Positions 28,774 to 37,440 are shown, counted from the first letter of the stretch. The stretch: DNA of 64,000 nucleotides from Pseudomonas sp. Au-Pse12 (GCF_021341665.1 NZ_JAJTTH010000003.1:310001-374000), one strand, 5' to 3'. Notes: generated from the sequence alone by a model not told the origin. Numbers and translations: made by a program.

Positions 28774-29064
28774 GGCGCTTGAAATCCGCGAGGTATGTGA
28801 CGAAAAGCCGAACATTTTACGCAAAAACCCCTGCCCCGCGAAAGCGCCGCCGAGCAACGGCGGTGGGCCCGCAGTGACAGACACACCAGCGATTAACCGG
28901 GGGATTTACAGCGCAATTTGCTCTAAAGGTGCGCACATCTGGTGAAAACTCCTCCCTATACTGCGACATAAGGTCGCACACACTTATAGACCTATACTGA
29001 CTGTGCCACTTGGCTGTAAGCGCTCCGTTGGGGGGCGATGGCAACGATAAAGGAGTGACTGACC

Positions 29065-29667
29065 ATGATTCATCATGTCGTAGGACTCTTCACCCACCCC
29101 GATCAGGAATGGCGAGACATCCGTGGCGATGCCGAGGAAAGCATCAGCCACATGTACCTCACCCACACGCTGATCCTCGCGGCGATTCCCGCCATTTCGG
29201 CTTTTATCGGCACCACCCAGGTGGGCTGGGTCATCGGCAGTCGCGCGCCGGTGATGCTGACCATGGAAAGCGCCTTGTGGATGACCATCATGTCGTACCT
29301 GGCCATGCTCGGTGGCGTGGCGGTGATGGGCGCATTCATCCACTGGATGGCCCGAACCTATGACGCCAGCCCAAGCCTGGCGCGCTGCGTAGCCTTTGCC
29401 ACCTACACCGCTACACCGCTGTTCGTCGGCGGCCTGGCGGCACTGTATCCGCACATGTGGCTGGGCATGATCGTCGGCACCGCGGCTATCTGCTACACGG
29501 TCTACCTGCTCTACGTCGGGCTGCCGACCTTCATGAACATCCCGTCGGACGAAGGGTTCCTGTTTTCCAGTTCGGTACTGGCAGTCGGGCTGGTGGTACT
29601 GGTCGCGATCATGGCCTTCACCGTGATTGTCTGGGGCCTGGGCGTCGGCCCCGTGTACACCAACTGA
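29065..29667 (+). CDS. Yip1-family inner-membrane protein
   Basis: The 200-residue product has the bacterial Yip1 domain pattern: MIHHVVGLFTHPDQEWRDIR at the N-terminus, then five hydrophobic segments at about 30-50, 70-95, 108-128, 131-153 and 168-195. Such proteins are common in Pseudomonas and their role is unknown. An AAGGAG site lies ahead of the ATG. The upstream 290 bp contain two TATACT hexamers (28957-28962, 28993-28998) as possible -10 elements, and a terminator follows at 29704. Confidence 0.83.
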   Translation: MIHHVVGLFTHPDQEWRDIRGDAEESISHMYLTHTLILAAIPAISAFIGTTQVGWVIGSRAPVMLTMESALWMTIMSYLAMLGGVAVMGAFIHWMARTYDASPSLARCVAFATYTATPLFVGGLAALYPHMWLGMIVGTAAICYTVYLLYVGLPTFMNIPSDEGFLFSSSVLAVGLVVLVAIMAFTVIVWGLGVGPVYTN

Positions 29668-29703
29668 CGCCGCACCAACAATAATCCTCTGTCTGCCCAC
29701 ACA

Positions 29704-29726
29704 GGCCGCCGCAAGGCGGCCTTCTT
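29704..29726 (+). terminator. Rho-independent terminator after the Yip1 gene
   Basis: GGCCGCC and GGCGGCC flank a GCAA loop and run into TTCTTAT. It is 36 bases after the stop codon. Confidence 0.8.
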
Positions 29727-29820
29727 ATACCGGCGGTGGCCGAATGACCATTCGGCGCCTTGGCGATTCGGAATCCTCGCTGTTTGCGGCATACTCCCCT
29801 GCTCTGGAGAGCCGTTAAGC

Positions 29821-30315
29821 ATGCCCGAGCAACTCAATACCCGCGTCGAAGATTGTTTCCAACTCGCTGAATCCTTTTTCAAACGTCCTTTCAAACGCCC
29901 GGTGGTCAGCCTCAAGTTGCGCGGCCAGAAAGCCGGTGTCGCCCATTTGCACGAAAACCTGCTGCGCTTCAATCCGCAGCTGTACCGGGAAAATACCGAA
30001 GACTTCCTCAAGCAGACCGTGGCTCACGAAGTGGCGCACCTGATCGCCCACCAACTGTTCGGCGAGCGCATCCAGCCCCATGGCGAAGAGTGGCAACTGA
30101 TCATGCGCGGGGTGTACGAGCTGCCCCCCAATCGTTGCCATACCTATGACGTCAAACGCCGCAGCGTGACGCGCTACATCTACCGCTGCCCCTGCGCCGA
30201 GAGCGATTTTCCGTTCTCCGCACAACGCCACAAGCTGGTGGCACAGGGGCGCCGCTACCTGTGCCGGCGCTGTCGGCAGACCCTGGTTTACAGCGGCGAA
30301 ACCCGGGTTGAGTGA
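29821..30315 (+). CDS. sprT: SprT family zinc-dependent metalloprotease-like protein
   Basis: The 164-residue product has the SprT layout. An N-terminal helix is followed by AGVAHLHENLLRFNPQLY. The zinc-binding motif VAHEVAHLIAHQLFG lies near residue 68. A C-terminal zinc ribbon carries CPCAES near 121 and CRRCRQ near 155. The HExxH form identifies a protease fold resembling SPRTN. The bacterial protein has no well-defined substrate. The ATG follows a weak GGAGAGC site. It is convergent with the CoA-transferase gene. Confidence 0.9.
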   Translation: MPEQLNTRVEDCFQLAESFFKRPFKRPVVSLKLRGQKAGVAHLHENLLRFNPQLYRENTEDFLKQTVAHEVAHLIAHQLFGERIQPHGEEWQLIMRGVYELPPNRCHTYDVKRRSVTRYIYRCPCAESDFPFSAQRHKLVAQGRRYLCRRCRQTLVYSGETRVE

Positions 30316-30328
30316 GAGACGCTGAAGC

Positions 30329-30354
30329 GCTTCGCCAGCAAACCGGCGCCTACG
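30329..30354. repeat. REP-like element overlapping a stop codon
   Basis: The segment with CTTCGCCAGCAAACCGGC resembles the degenerate repetitive extragenic palindromes of P. fluorescens-group genomes (CTTCGCG-GCAAGCC-GCTCC type). It sits between convergent genes and includes the stop codon of the CoA-transferase gene (30350-30352). Confidence 0.45.
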
Positions 30355-31531
30355 CGATGATCCCCTCGCGGCGCAACGCCTCGATGCGCTCGGCGCTGTA
30401 GCCCAGCGCTGCCAGTACCTGTTCGGAATGCTGCCCCAGCCTGGCGCCGATATGCCGCGGTGGCGCCAACCCCTCGGAGAATTTCAGCGGACAGGCCATC
30501 TGCGCCTGCAGGCTGCCGTCTTCACGGGGCACCTGGCTGACCAGCTGGCGGGCCTTGAGCTGGGGATGCTGCAGTGCCTCGCCCAGGCTCAGCACCGGTT
30601 CGACGCACGCATCGAGGCCGGCGAACAACTGGCACAGTTCGGCGAAATCATGTTTTTCGAATTCGACCTGCAGGGCCTCCTTGAGGGCCCGTTGCTGCTC
30701 GGGCAAAGGGGACAGGCCCTGGGCCGCCAGTTCCGGTCGCCCCAGGGCCTGACACAGTTGCTGCATGAACACCGGCTCCAGGCTACCCACCGACAGCCAG
30801 CGCCCATCCCGGCTGCGGTAGTAGTCATAGAAGCTGCCGCCGTTGAGCACCTGCTGCTCCATTCCGGGCTCGACCCCACAGGCCAGATATCCCGCGCCGG
30901 CCATGGCATTCAAGCTGAACACACAGTCGGTCATGCTGATATCCAGGGACTGCCCCTGGCCGCTGTGCTGACGCGCGATCACCGCCGCCAACAGGCCGAT
31001 CACGCCGTGCAACGAGCCCCCGGCGATGTCCGCCGCCTGGATTCCCAAGGGCAACGGCCCCTGCTCGCGGCGCCCGGTCTGGCTGGCCAGCCCGGCCAGG
31101 GCCAGGTAGTTGATGTCATGCCCGGCGCGATCCCTGTAGGGGCCGGTCTGGCCGTAGCCGGTAATGGAGACGTAGATCAGCCGCGGGTTGATCGCTTTCA
31201 GGGCCTCGTAGCCCAGCCCCAGGCGCTCCATCACGCCCGGGCGAAACTGTTCGAGAAGGATGTCGTAGTCCTGCACCAGTTGCCGCACCACCTCCAGCGC
31301 TTCGGGCCGCTTGAGGTCCAGGGCCAGGCTGCGCTTGTTGCGGTTGAGGTAGGCATGGCTGGCGGAAACCCCGGCATCGTGGGGCGGCAACACCCGCAAC
31401 AGGTCCATGCGAGTCGGCGATTCGATGCGCAGCACCTCGGCGCCCATGTCCGCCAGCAGCAACGAGGCGAAGGGCCCCGGCAACAGGGTGGAAAAATCCA
31501 GTACCTTGAGTGACGCCAACGGCCCTTGCAT
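30350..31531 (-). CDS. CaiB/BaiF family CoA transferase
   Basis: The 393-residue product is a class III CoA transferase. Members move CoA between carboxylic acids through an Asp-anhydride intermediate. It has LKVLDFSTLLPGPFASLLLADMGAEVLRIE at residues 8-37, NRNKRSLALDLKRPEA near 70, and the active-site region IQAADIAGGSLHGVIGLLAAV near 170 with the expected Asp. The substrate cannot be read from the sequence. Alpha-methylacyl-CoA racemases share the fold and are an alternative. No pathway genes adjoin it. Confidence 0.85.
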   Translation of the reverse strand: MQGPLASLKVLDFSTLLPGPFASLLLADMGAEVLRIESPTRMDLLRVLPPHDAGVSASHAYLNRNKRSLALDLKRPEALEVVRQLVQDYDILLEQFRPGVMERLGLGYEALKAINPRLIYVSITGYGQTGPYRDRAGHDINYLALAGLASQTGRREQGPLPLGIQAADIAGGSLHGVIGLLAAVIARQHSGQGQSLDISMTDCVFSLNAMAGAGYLACGVEPGMEQQVLNGGSFYDYYRSRDGRWLSVGSLEPVFMQQLCQALGRPELAAQGLSPLPEQQRALKEALQVEFEKHDFAELCQLFAGLDACVEPVLSLGEALQHPQLKARQLVSQVPREDGSLQAQMACPLKFSEGLAPPRHIGARLGQHSEQVLAALGYSAERIEALRREGIIA

Positions 31532-31643
31532 ATGCCCTCTCCTCTTGATCGGCTGCCCACAGAGTAGGCAGCCGCGATGCCCTCAACAATCACCGCAAGC
31601 GTCAGCCGGACTGACCGTTGCGCTCAAAAACCGAGCAATAAAA

Positions 31644-31661
31644 AACCCGCCGCAGCGGGTT
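31644..31661 (-). terminator. Rho-independent terminator of dctA
   Basis: Read on the minus strand, AACCCGC and GCGGGTT flank TGCG and run into a T tract, 18 bases after the dctA stop. Confidence 0.88.
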
Positions 31662-31679
31662 CTTTATCTTCAGCCAGCC

Positions 31680-33011
31680 TTACTTGATGCTCGGCGCCGG
31701 GCCTTCGGCCACGCCCAGGTCATCGGTTTCACGGGTGTCGGTAATCGGCCGACCACCGGAAGCCAGCTCGGTCTGCAGCTTGTCTTCGTCCAGCTCCTTG
31801 ACCCACTTGGCAACCACCACGGTAGCCACGGCGTTGCCCACCAGGTTGGTCAGGGCGCGGGCTTCGGACATGAAGCGGTCGATACCCAGGATCAGTGCCA
31901 GGCCAGCCACCGGCAGGTGACCCACGGCCGACAGGGTTGCAGCCAAGACGATGAAGCCGCTGCCGGTCACGCCAGCGGCGCCTTTGGAGGACAGCAGCAG
32001 CACCAGCAGCAGGGTGATCTGGTGGGTGATGTCCATGTGGGTATCAGTGGCCTGGGCGATGAACACCGCGGCCATGGTCAGGTAGATCGAAGTACCGTCG
32101 AGGTTGAACGAGTAACCGGTAGGGATCACCAGGCCGACCACCGACTTCTTGGCACCCAGGCGCTCCATCTTGATCAGCATGCGCGGCAGGGCCGATTCCG
32201 AAGAGGAAGTCCCCAGCACGATCAGCAGTTCTTCACGGATGTAGCGGATCAGCTTGATCACGCTGAAGCCGTGGGCGCGGCAGATAGCCCCCAGGACCAG
32301 CAGCACGAACACCACGCAGGTGATGTAGAAGCAGATCATCAGCTGGCCCAGTTGTACCAGGGAGCCAACGCCGTAGGCACCGATGGTGAACGCCATGGCG
32401 CCCAGCGCACCCAGGGGCGCCAGCTTCATGATCATGTTGATGATGTTGAACATCACGTGGGCGAAGCGGTCGATGAAGTCCAGCACCGGCTTGCCGTAGG
32501 CACCCAGGCGATGCAGGGCGAAACCGAAGATCACCGAGAACATCAGCACTTGCAGGATGTCGCCGTTGGCGAAGGCACCCACGATGGTCGCCGGGATGAT
32601 GTTGAGGATGAAGCCGACGATGCTCTGGTCATTACCGGCCGTTACATAGGCGGCGACTTTCGAGGCGTCCAGGGTCGAAGCGTCGATGTGCATGCCCGCA
32701 CCCGGCTGCACCACGTTGACCACGATCAGGCCGATCAGCAGGGCGATGGTGGAGACGATCTCGAAGTACAGCAGCGCATAGCCGCCGGTCTTGCCCACCG
32801 ACTTCATGTTCTGCATACCGGCGATACCACTCACCACGGTGCAGAAGATGATCGGGGCGATGACCATCTTGATCAGTTTGATGAAGCCGTCGCCCAGGGG
32901 CTTGAGGGCCACACCGGTCTGAGGATAGAAGTGACCGAGCAGGATGCCGATGGCGATGGCAACGATCACCTGGAAATACAGGGATTTGTACAGTGGCTGA
33001 CGAGTCGTCAT
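31680..33011 (-). CDS. dctA: C4-dicarboxylate:cation symporter DctA
   Basis: DctA imports succinate, fumarate and malate by proton or sodium symport (DAACS family). The 443-residue product starts [22 protein letters not shown] at the ATG at 33011, following a GAGGAAA site; a nine-codon in-frame extension is not needed. It shows eight hydrophobic segments plus re-entrant loops. The diagnostic motifs are [11 protein letters not shown] near residue 275, [22 protein letters not shown] near 310, and [23 protein letters not shown] near 380. A sigma-54 promoter lies upstream. Confidence 0.95.
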   Translation of the reverse strand: MTTRQPLYKSLYFQVIVAIAIGILLGHFYPQTGVALKPLGDGFIKLIKMVIAPIIFCTVVSGIAGMQNMKSVGKTGGYALLYFEIVSTIALLIGLIVVNVVQPGAGMHIDASTLDASKVAAYVTAGNDQSIVGFILNIIPATIVGAFANGDILQVLMFSVIFGFALHRLGAYGKPVLDFIDRFAHVMFNIINMIMKLAPLGALGAMAFTIGAYGVGSLVQLGQLMICFYITCVVFVLLVLGAICRAHGFSVIKLIRYIREELLIVLGTSSSESALPRMLIKMERLGAKKSVVGLVIPTGYSFNLDGTSIYLTMAAVFIAQATDTHMDITHQITLLLVLLLSSKGAAGVTGSGFIVLAATLSAVGHLPVAGLALILGIDRFMSEARALTNLVGNAVATVVVAKWVKELDEDKLQTELASGGRPITDTRETDDLGVAEGPAPSIK

Positions 33012-33139
33012 TGCAAGTTTCCTCAAGAGCCCCGGCATGCAGCTTCCGTCGATGCATGCGGTGCCTAAAGTGCGAACCCTCCTGCGCTGGAGGGATTTGT
33101 TGTGTCGAGCTGCGTGCTGGCAGATCTTCCGGCTCTATC

Positions 33140-33154
33140 GCAAAGCCCGTGCCA
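33140..33154 (-). promoter_or_regulatory. Sigma-54 promoter of dctA
   Basis: On the minus strand the sequence TGGCACGGGCTTTGC matches the -24/-12 consensus TGGCAC-N5-TTGC at every fixed position. Predicted start is near 33128, leaving a leader of about 117 nt. RpoN control of dctA by DctB/DctD is established in rhizobia and Pseudomonas. Confidence 0.85.
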
Positions 33155-33232
33155 CCTTGTGAAAAAACCTTGCAGGCCTTTAGACATCAGGGGTGCGGGC
33201 TGATCCTTGCATCCGTTGCGCTGGCTGAGGCT

Positions 33233-33246
33233 GGCGGATTTCCGCC
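33233..33246. promoter_or_regulatory. Palindrome GGCGGATTTCCGCC, distal to the dctA promoter
   Basis: The 14-base site has six-base arms around TT. It is nearly identical to the site at 33274, with centres 41 bp apart. It is about 110 bp upstream of the predicted dctA start, a normal enhancer distance for a sigma-54 activator such as DctD. It could equally serve the AraC-type gene to the right. Confidence 0.6.
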
Positions 33247-33273
33247 CACTCGCCCAATCTCGTCCTACAATTT

Positions 33274-33287
33274 GGCGGATATCCGCC
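33274..33287. promoter_or_regulatory. Palindrome GGCGGATATCCGCC, second copy
   Basis: This is a perfect 14-base palindrome sharing 13 of 14 bases with the site at 33233. It lies about 150 bp upstream of the dctA start and 58 bp before the AraC-family ATG. A half copy (ATCCGCC) recurs at 33315-33321. Confidence 0.6.
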
Positions 33288-33344
33288 TTGTTCCCCTACA
33301 GAGGGCTGGCTAAGATCCGCCACTCACTGGACGGACCCGCCCGC

Positions 33345-34343
33345 ATGCGCGAACGCACCATCGCCAGCCACTTTGCCCGTGCCGCCCTCGGCGGAGCACG
33401 TCGGCACGGCTACGACTACGCGCCCCTGCTGCATCAGCTGGGCATCAGCCTCGAGCTGCTGAACCAGCCCAAGGCCCGTATCGCTCCCGAGCAATTCACC
33501 CGCCTGTTGCAGCAACTGTGGCTGGAGCTGGACGACGAGTACCTCGGGTTCGGCCGCGCTCCGAGCAAACGCGGGACCTTCGCCATGATGTGCCACGCGC
33601 TGATCCACTGTCGCACCTTGGAGAAAGCGCTCAATCGCGGCTTATTATTTTATAGCCTGTTTCCACAGGCCCCGCGCCTGAGTCTGACGCGCGAAGGAGA
33701 AATGGCCCGGCTGAGCCTGGATGATTCCGAGCTATGGGACCCTGAGCACTTTCTCAGCGAAAGCCTGCTGGTGATCTGGCATCGCCTCGGCAGTTGGCTG
33801 ATCGGCCAGCGCATCCGCCTGGAACAGGCCTGTTTCAGCTATCCGAAACCCGAACACGGCGCGGAATACGACCTGCTTTTCCCCTGCCCGCTGCAGTTCA
33901 CCCAAGAGCGCAGCAGCCTGCTGTTCCACAGCCGCTACCTGGGCATGCCACTGTTGCAGGATGAACGCACCCTCAAGCACTTCCTCGAACGCTCGCCCGC
34001 CGACCTGCTGTCGCGCCCGGACGAAGGCGACAGCCTGAGCAGCCAACTGCGGCGCCTGCTCAGCCGCGACCGTGAGCGCTGGCCGGATCTGGAAAGCGTC
34101 GCCCAGCACCTGCACGTCAGCCCACAGACCCTGCGCCGGCATCTGCGCGAAGAAGGCTCGAGCTTCCAGGAATTGAAGGATGAATTGCGCCGTGACATCG
34201 CCATCTACCACCTCGGCCGCGCCGACCTGTCCTTGCAACAGATCGCTGAACAGCTGGGTTTTTCCGAACCCTCGGCCTTTCACCGAGCGTTCAAGAAATG
34301 GACCGGGCTGACCCCGGGCGCCTATCGCGCCCGGGAGCAATAG
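33345..34343 (+). CDS. AraC-family transcriptional regulator
   Basis: The 332-residue product has an N-terminal effector or dimerisation domain of the PF12625 type: ASHFARAALGGARRHGYDYAPLLHQLGI, then PEQFTRLLQQLWLELDDEYLG near residue 50. The C-terminal AraC double helix-turn-helix lies at about 230-330, with LESVAQHLHVSPQTLRRHLREEG and LSLQQIAEQLGFSEPSAFHRAFKKWTG. I chose the ATG at 33345 because the frame further upstream crosses the palindromic operator region. Its targets are unknown; it is divergent from dctA. Confidence 0.88.
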   Translation: MRERTIASHFARAALGGARRHGYDYAPLLHQLGISLELLNQPKARIAPEQFTRLLQQLWLELDDEYLGFGRAPSKRGTFAMMCHALIHCRTLEKALNRGLLFYSLFPQAPRLSLTREGEMARLSLDDSELWDPEHFLSESLLVIWHRLGSWLIGQRIRLEQACFSYPKPEHGAEYDLLFPCPLQFTQERSSLLFHSRYLGMPLLQDERTLKHFLERSPADLLSRPDEGDSLSSQLRRLLSRDRERWPDLESVAQHLHVSPQTLRRHLREEGSSFQELKDELRRDIAIYHLGRADLSLQQIAEQLGFSEPSAFHRAFKKWTGLTPGAYRAREQ

Positions 34344-34355
34344 CCAAGGCGCCCG

Positions 34356-35708
34356 CTACAGGGCTGGAAAATGAATCCGGAAAGCCGCGCCCCCCAGGGC
34401 GGAATCTCCCAGGGTCAATTGCGCGCCGTAACTCTCGATGATGTCCTTGACCACTGCCAAGCCAATGCCCTGCCCCGGGTGCTGGCGGTCCAGGCGTTCG
34501 CCACGCTGGAGAATCCGCGCCCGCTGGTCCGGTGGCACGCCAGGACCGTCGTCTTCCACGCACAGCTCGGAACCATCAAGGGTCTCACGCACGCTGATGC
34601 GCACTGAACTCAGGCACAGGCGATAGGCGTTCTCCAACAGGTTGCCGAGCAGCTCCAGCAAGGCGCCTTGCTCGATCGGCAGGTAGCAGCGCTCGGGCAG
34701 GTCGAACGAGACCCGCACCTGTTTGTCGCGATAGACCTTGTCCAGGGTGTCGCACAAGCTTTGCAACACTGGCCGCAGGCGCACCTGATGGCGCACCAGA
34801 CCGCTCTTGCGCAGGCTGGCGCGCTGCAACTGGTAGCTGATCTGCTGGCTCATGCGCTCGATCTGCGCCTGCAGCACCCAGGCCTGCTCACGATCCTGAG
34901 GCCGCTGCGCCATGTCCTCGCTGACCCCCTGCAACACCGTCAACGGGGTTTTCAGGCTGTGGGCCAGGTCATCCAGGGAGTCACGATAGCGGCTGCGTTG
35001 TTCACGCTCGCTTTGCAGCAGGCGGTTCAACGAGCCGGTCAGGCGCAACAGCTCCCGCGGATGCTCCTCACTGAGGCTCTGGCGGGTGCCGCTTTCGATC
35101 TGGTCCAGTTCCTGGCTCAAGCGCCGCAAGGCTTGCAGGCCCCAGGTCAGGCCCAGCCAGAGCAGCGCCAGAAGCACCAGCAAGGCCGCGCCAAAGCCCA
35201 GGTAGAGGTTCTCTCGCACCCCTTCCAGGGTTTGCTGGTACTCGCGCACCGGCTGCAGCGCCACGATGCTGAAGGCGGCATTCTTGCCCCCCAGCAGCTT
35301 GATCTCGACGTCGTAGACGAAAAATTCCTGGCCATTGGCTTCGCGGATCCTGGCGAACTCATTACCGCGCCCGTCATACCGCGGCCGGTAGTTGATGTTC
35401 TCTTCCTGGGTCGCCCGCGAACGCCAGACAAGATGCCCTTCGCGGTCATAGATGTAGCCCAGCAGCCGGCTATCGGCGAGGTTGAAGCGCTCGTCGGGCA
35501 ACTGCGCGGGCATCTGCAAGCGGTTGTTCTCGATCCGCGCCGCGCTGATCAGGGTGGTGACATCGGAAGCCAGGCGCTTCTCGATGGAGTCCTGCAACGC
35601 CAGGCTGAAGGCGCCCTGCATGGCTGGCAGCAAGGCCAGCATGAACAGCACCGCCAGGGTCGTGGCTGCCAGCATCAGGCGCAGGCGCAGCGATCGAATC
35701 ATCGGCAA
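34356..35708 (-). CDS. phoQ: Sensor histidine kinase PhoQ
   Basis: PhoQ senses low magnesium and cationic peptides and phosphorylates PhoP. The 450-residue product has a membrane segment at about 9-30 and a periplasmic PAS-like sensor of about 130 residues. A second membrane segment at about 168-190 follows, then HAMP and the phosphoacceptor DLAHSLKTPLTVLQG (about H250), whose SLKTP form is typical of PhoQ. The HATPase has NLLENAYRL and GIGLAVVKDIIESYG. Its start overlaps phoP by 10 bp. The oprH-phoP-phoQ order is the classical Pseudomonas operon. Confidence 0.95.
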   Translation of the reverse strand: MPMIRSLRLRLMLAATTLAVLFMLALLPAMQGAFSLALQDSIEKRLASDVTTLISAARIENNRLQMPAQLPDERFNLADSRLLGYIYDREGHLVWRSRATQEENINYRPRYDGRGNEFARIREANGQEFFVYDVEIKLLGGKNAAFSIVALQPVREYQQTLEGVRENLYLGFGAALLVLLALLWLGLTWGLQALRRLSQELDQIESGTRQSLSEEHPRELLRLTGSLNRLLQSEREQRSRYRDSLDDLAHSLKTPLTVLQGVSEDMAQRPQDREQAWVLQAQIERMSQQISYQLQRASLRKSGLVRHQVRLRPVLQSLCDTLDKVYRDKQVRVSFDLPERCYLPIEQGALLELLGNLLENAYRLCLSSVRISVRETLDGSELCVEDDGPGVPPDQRARILQRGERLDRQHPGQGIGLAVVKDIIESYGAQLTLGDSALGGAAFRIHFPAL

Positions 35709-36376
35709 CGCTCGTTGAACAGGTAGCCCAGGCCACGCACCGTATCGATCGGCTTGAAGCCTGACGGCCCTTCCAGTTTGCGCCGCAGGCGCCCAACCAG
35801 AACCTCGATGACATTCGGATCGCGCTCGTCATCGTCCGGGTACAGCTGCTCCATGAGCCGGTCCTTGGCCACCACCTGCTGGTGATGCCGCATCAGGTAC
35901 TCGAGGATCCGGTATTCGTAGGCGGTCAAGGCCAGGGGCTGTTCATCCAGGGAAGCCTGTTTGCGATTCAGGTCCAGCAGCAACGGCCCGGCAATGATGG
36001 TCGACTGGGTAAAACCGCAGGAACGCCGCAGCAGCGCATTGAGCCGCGCATCCAGCTCCTCGAACTGAAACGGCTTGACCACATAGTCATCGGCACCGGC
36101 GGCCAGGCCTTCGACCTTGTCCTGCCAATTACCGCGCGCAGTGAGGATGAGGATCGGAAATGTCTTGCCGGCGGCGCGCAACTGGCGGATCAGGTCCAGC
36201 CCGCCCATGCCCGGCAAGCCCAGGTCGATCACCGCCAGGTCGTGATTGAACTGCTCGGTCTGATACAACGCCTCCTCGGCGTTAGCCACGGACTCGACCA
36301 CATGACCGCTGTCGGTGAGGCGGGTTTGCAAGTGATGACGCAACAGCGCCTCATCTTCGACGACCAGCAACTTCAT
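35699..36376 (-). CDS. phoP: Response regulator PhoP
   Basis: The 225-residue OmpR-family regulator starts MKLLVVEDEALLRHHLQTRL at 36376; an upstream in-frame extension of 28 codons is rejected. The receiver has phospho-Asp D51 in AVIDLGLPGMGG and the conserved K in VVKPFQFEEL. The DNA-binding winged helix ends DPNVIEVLVGRLRRKLEGP and IDTVRGLGYLF. PhoP binds direct repeats resembling GTTTA/GTTCA, which are present upstream of oprH. It is cotranscribed with oprH and phoQ. Confidence 0.96.
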   Translation of the reverse strand: MKLLVVEDEALLRHHLQTRLTDSGHVVESVANAEEALYQTEQFNHDLAVIDLGLPGMGGLDLIRQLRAAGKTFPILILTARGNWQDKVEGLAAGADDYVVKPFQFEELDARLNALLRRSCGFTQSTIIAGPLLLDLNRKQASLDEQPLALTAYEYRILEYLMRHHQQVVAKDRLMEQLYPDDDERDPNVIEVLVGRLRRKLEGPSGFKPIDTVRGLGYLFNERCR

Positions 36377-36496
36377 AACGCTCTCCCAGGCAAAATTCGA
36401 CATCTCCAGGGGCGCCCTTGCGCCCGGATGATTAATGCGCCAACGCCGGACCGTGCCCAAGGCACGATCCGGCGCGGTTCAGGCCAGGCCGCTTAT

Positions 36497-37099
36497 TCAG
36501 AAAGCATAGTTGGCCGACAGGTAGGTCTGGGCGCTGCTGTTCAGGCTCAGCGAACCCTGCTTGCTGCCACCGCGCTCGCTCATCTCGGTCCCGGCATTGC
36601 TGCGCAGGTAACGGTAGCCAAGCTCCACCGAGGTGTTCTGTGAAACCTGTTGCAGGACACCGGCCTGCACCCCCACCGCATAACCGATATCGCTGTCACG
36701 GCTGAAACCCGGGGATTCTTGAGTCAGCTTGGTCAGGCCGGCTGTGCCGCCGCCAAAGAGTTTGGTGCTGCTGGTCACCGGCAGGAACATATCGTAACTG
36801 CCCAGCAGGTTTTGCTGACGCAGTTTAATGCCGTTGTGCGAGCCAGAAACATAATCGTAAGTCGCGTAGTAGCGAGCCTGGTCATTCTGCTGCCCAGCGC
36901 GTATGCCCCAGGTGTTGTCCTTGCCGATCACGCCGTCGGCGTTGGGGTGGCCAAGGTTGCTGTTGAGCTGGCTGGATTTATCGATCTTGTTGCTGGTCTG
37001 GCCGAAGCTCAAACCGACAAAGTTGCTGTCAGCGGCATGGGCGGCGGCGCTGGCGCCGAAAACGGTAAAGGCCAGGAACAGTTTTTTCAATGAAGTCAT
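36497..37099 (-). CDS. oprH: Outer membrane protein OprH
   Basis: OprH is a small eight-stranded barrel that binds LPS and replaces divalent cations at low magnesium. The 200-residue product has a signal peptide (MTSLKKLFLAFTVFGASAAAHA, cleavage before ADSNF). It has amphipathic beta strands and an aromatic C-terminal end (TYLSANYAF) as needed for barrel assembly. Basic loop residues around HNGIKLRQQN are consistent with LPS contact. The first gene of the operon, it is preceded by GGAAACT and by the four-hexamer array. Confidence 0.93.
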   Translation of the reverse strand: MTSLKKLFLAFTVFGASAAAHAADSNFVGLSFGQTSNKIDKSSQLNSNLGHPNADGVIGKDNTWGIRAGQQNDQARYYATYDYVSGSHNGIKLRQQNLLGSYDMFLPVTSSTKLFGGGTAGLTKLTQESPGFSRDSDIGYAVGVQAGVLQQVSQNTSVELGYRYLRSNAGTEMSERGGSKQGSLSLNSSAQTYLSANYAF

Positions 37100-37159
37100 A
37101 GGAAGTTTCCTTTGCGCTATTGGCTATTTGGGTACCGGGCCAGAGTAAACAGCCCGCCC

Positions 37160-37198
37160 TGAACTCCCCCTGAACACATCCTTAACCTCGCCTGAACC
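37160..37198 (-). promoter_or_regulatory. Four PhoP-type hexamers at 11-bp spacing upstream of oprH
   Basis: On the minus strand, in order, are GGTTCA (37193-37198), GGTTAA (37182-37187), TGTTCA (37171-37176) and AGTTCA (37160-37165), each separated by exactly five bases. PhoP boxes are direct hexamers of this kind with five-base spacers, so this is two adjacent boxes or one extended site. It ends about 60 bp before the oprH ATG. Confidence 0.8.
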
Positions 37199-37257
37199 AG
37201 ATCGACTAGGCTGTCCTGACGCCTTTTCAACTGGAGTTCCGCCCATGCGCCTGCTCT

Positions 37258-37440
37258 TGGTGGGGGCTCAACGATTGCGCCAAGCGCCGGGCCCGCGACC
37301 TCGCGGCCCTGGGCTACAGCGCCCTGGCCATCGACATGTACGGCGAAGGCAAGCACACCGAGCACCCGACGGACGCCATGGCCTTCATGCAGGCCGCACT
37401 CAAAGACAGTGCCGCCGCCAGCGCACGCTTCAATAGCAAA
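37258..37440 (+). pseudogene. Dienelactone hydrolase fragment
   Basis: From 37258 the plus strand reads WWGLNDCAKRRARDLAALGY and continues with ALAIDMYGEGKHTEHPTDAMAFMQAAL and a further 13 residues. This is the central part of a dienelactone hydrolase family protein. The N-terminal region is missing; the nearby ATG at 37245 is out of frame. The similarity stops near 37440, before the catalytic Cys and His regions. It is a truncated remnant of about 60 codons between oprH and pcpS. Confidence 0.75.

Noticed and set aside
31407..33068. A 553-codon plus-strand frame opposite dctA
   Set aside because: It is very rich in His, Asp and Gln without any domain, and dctA is certain.
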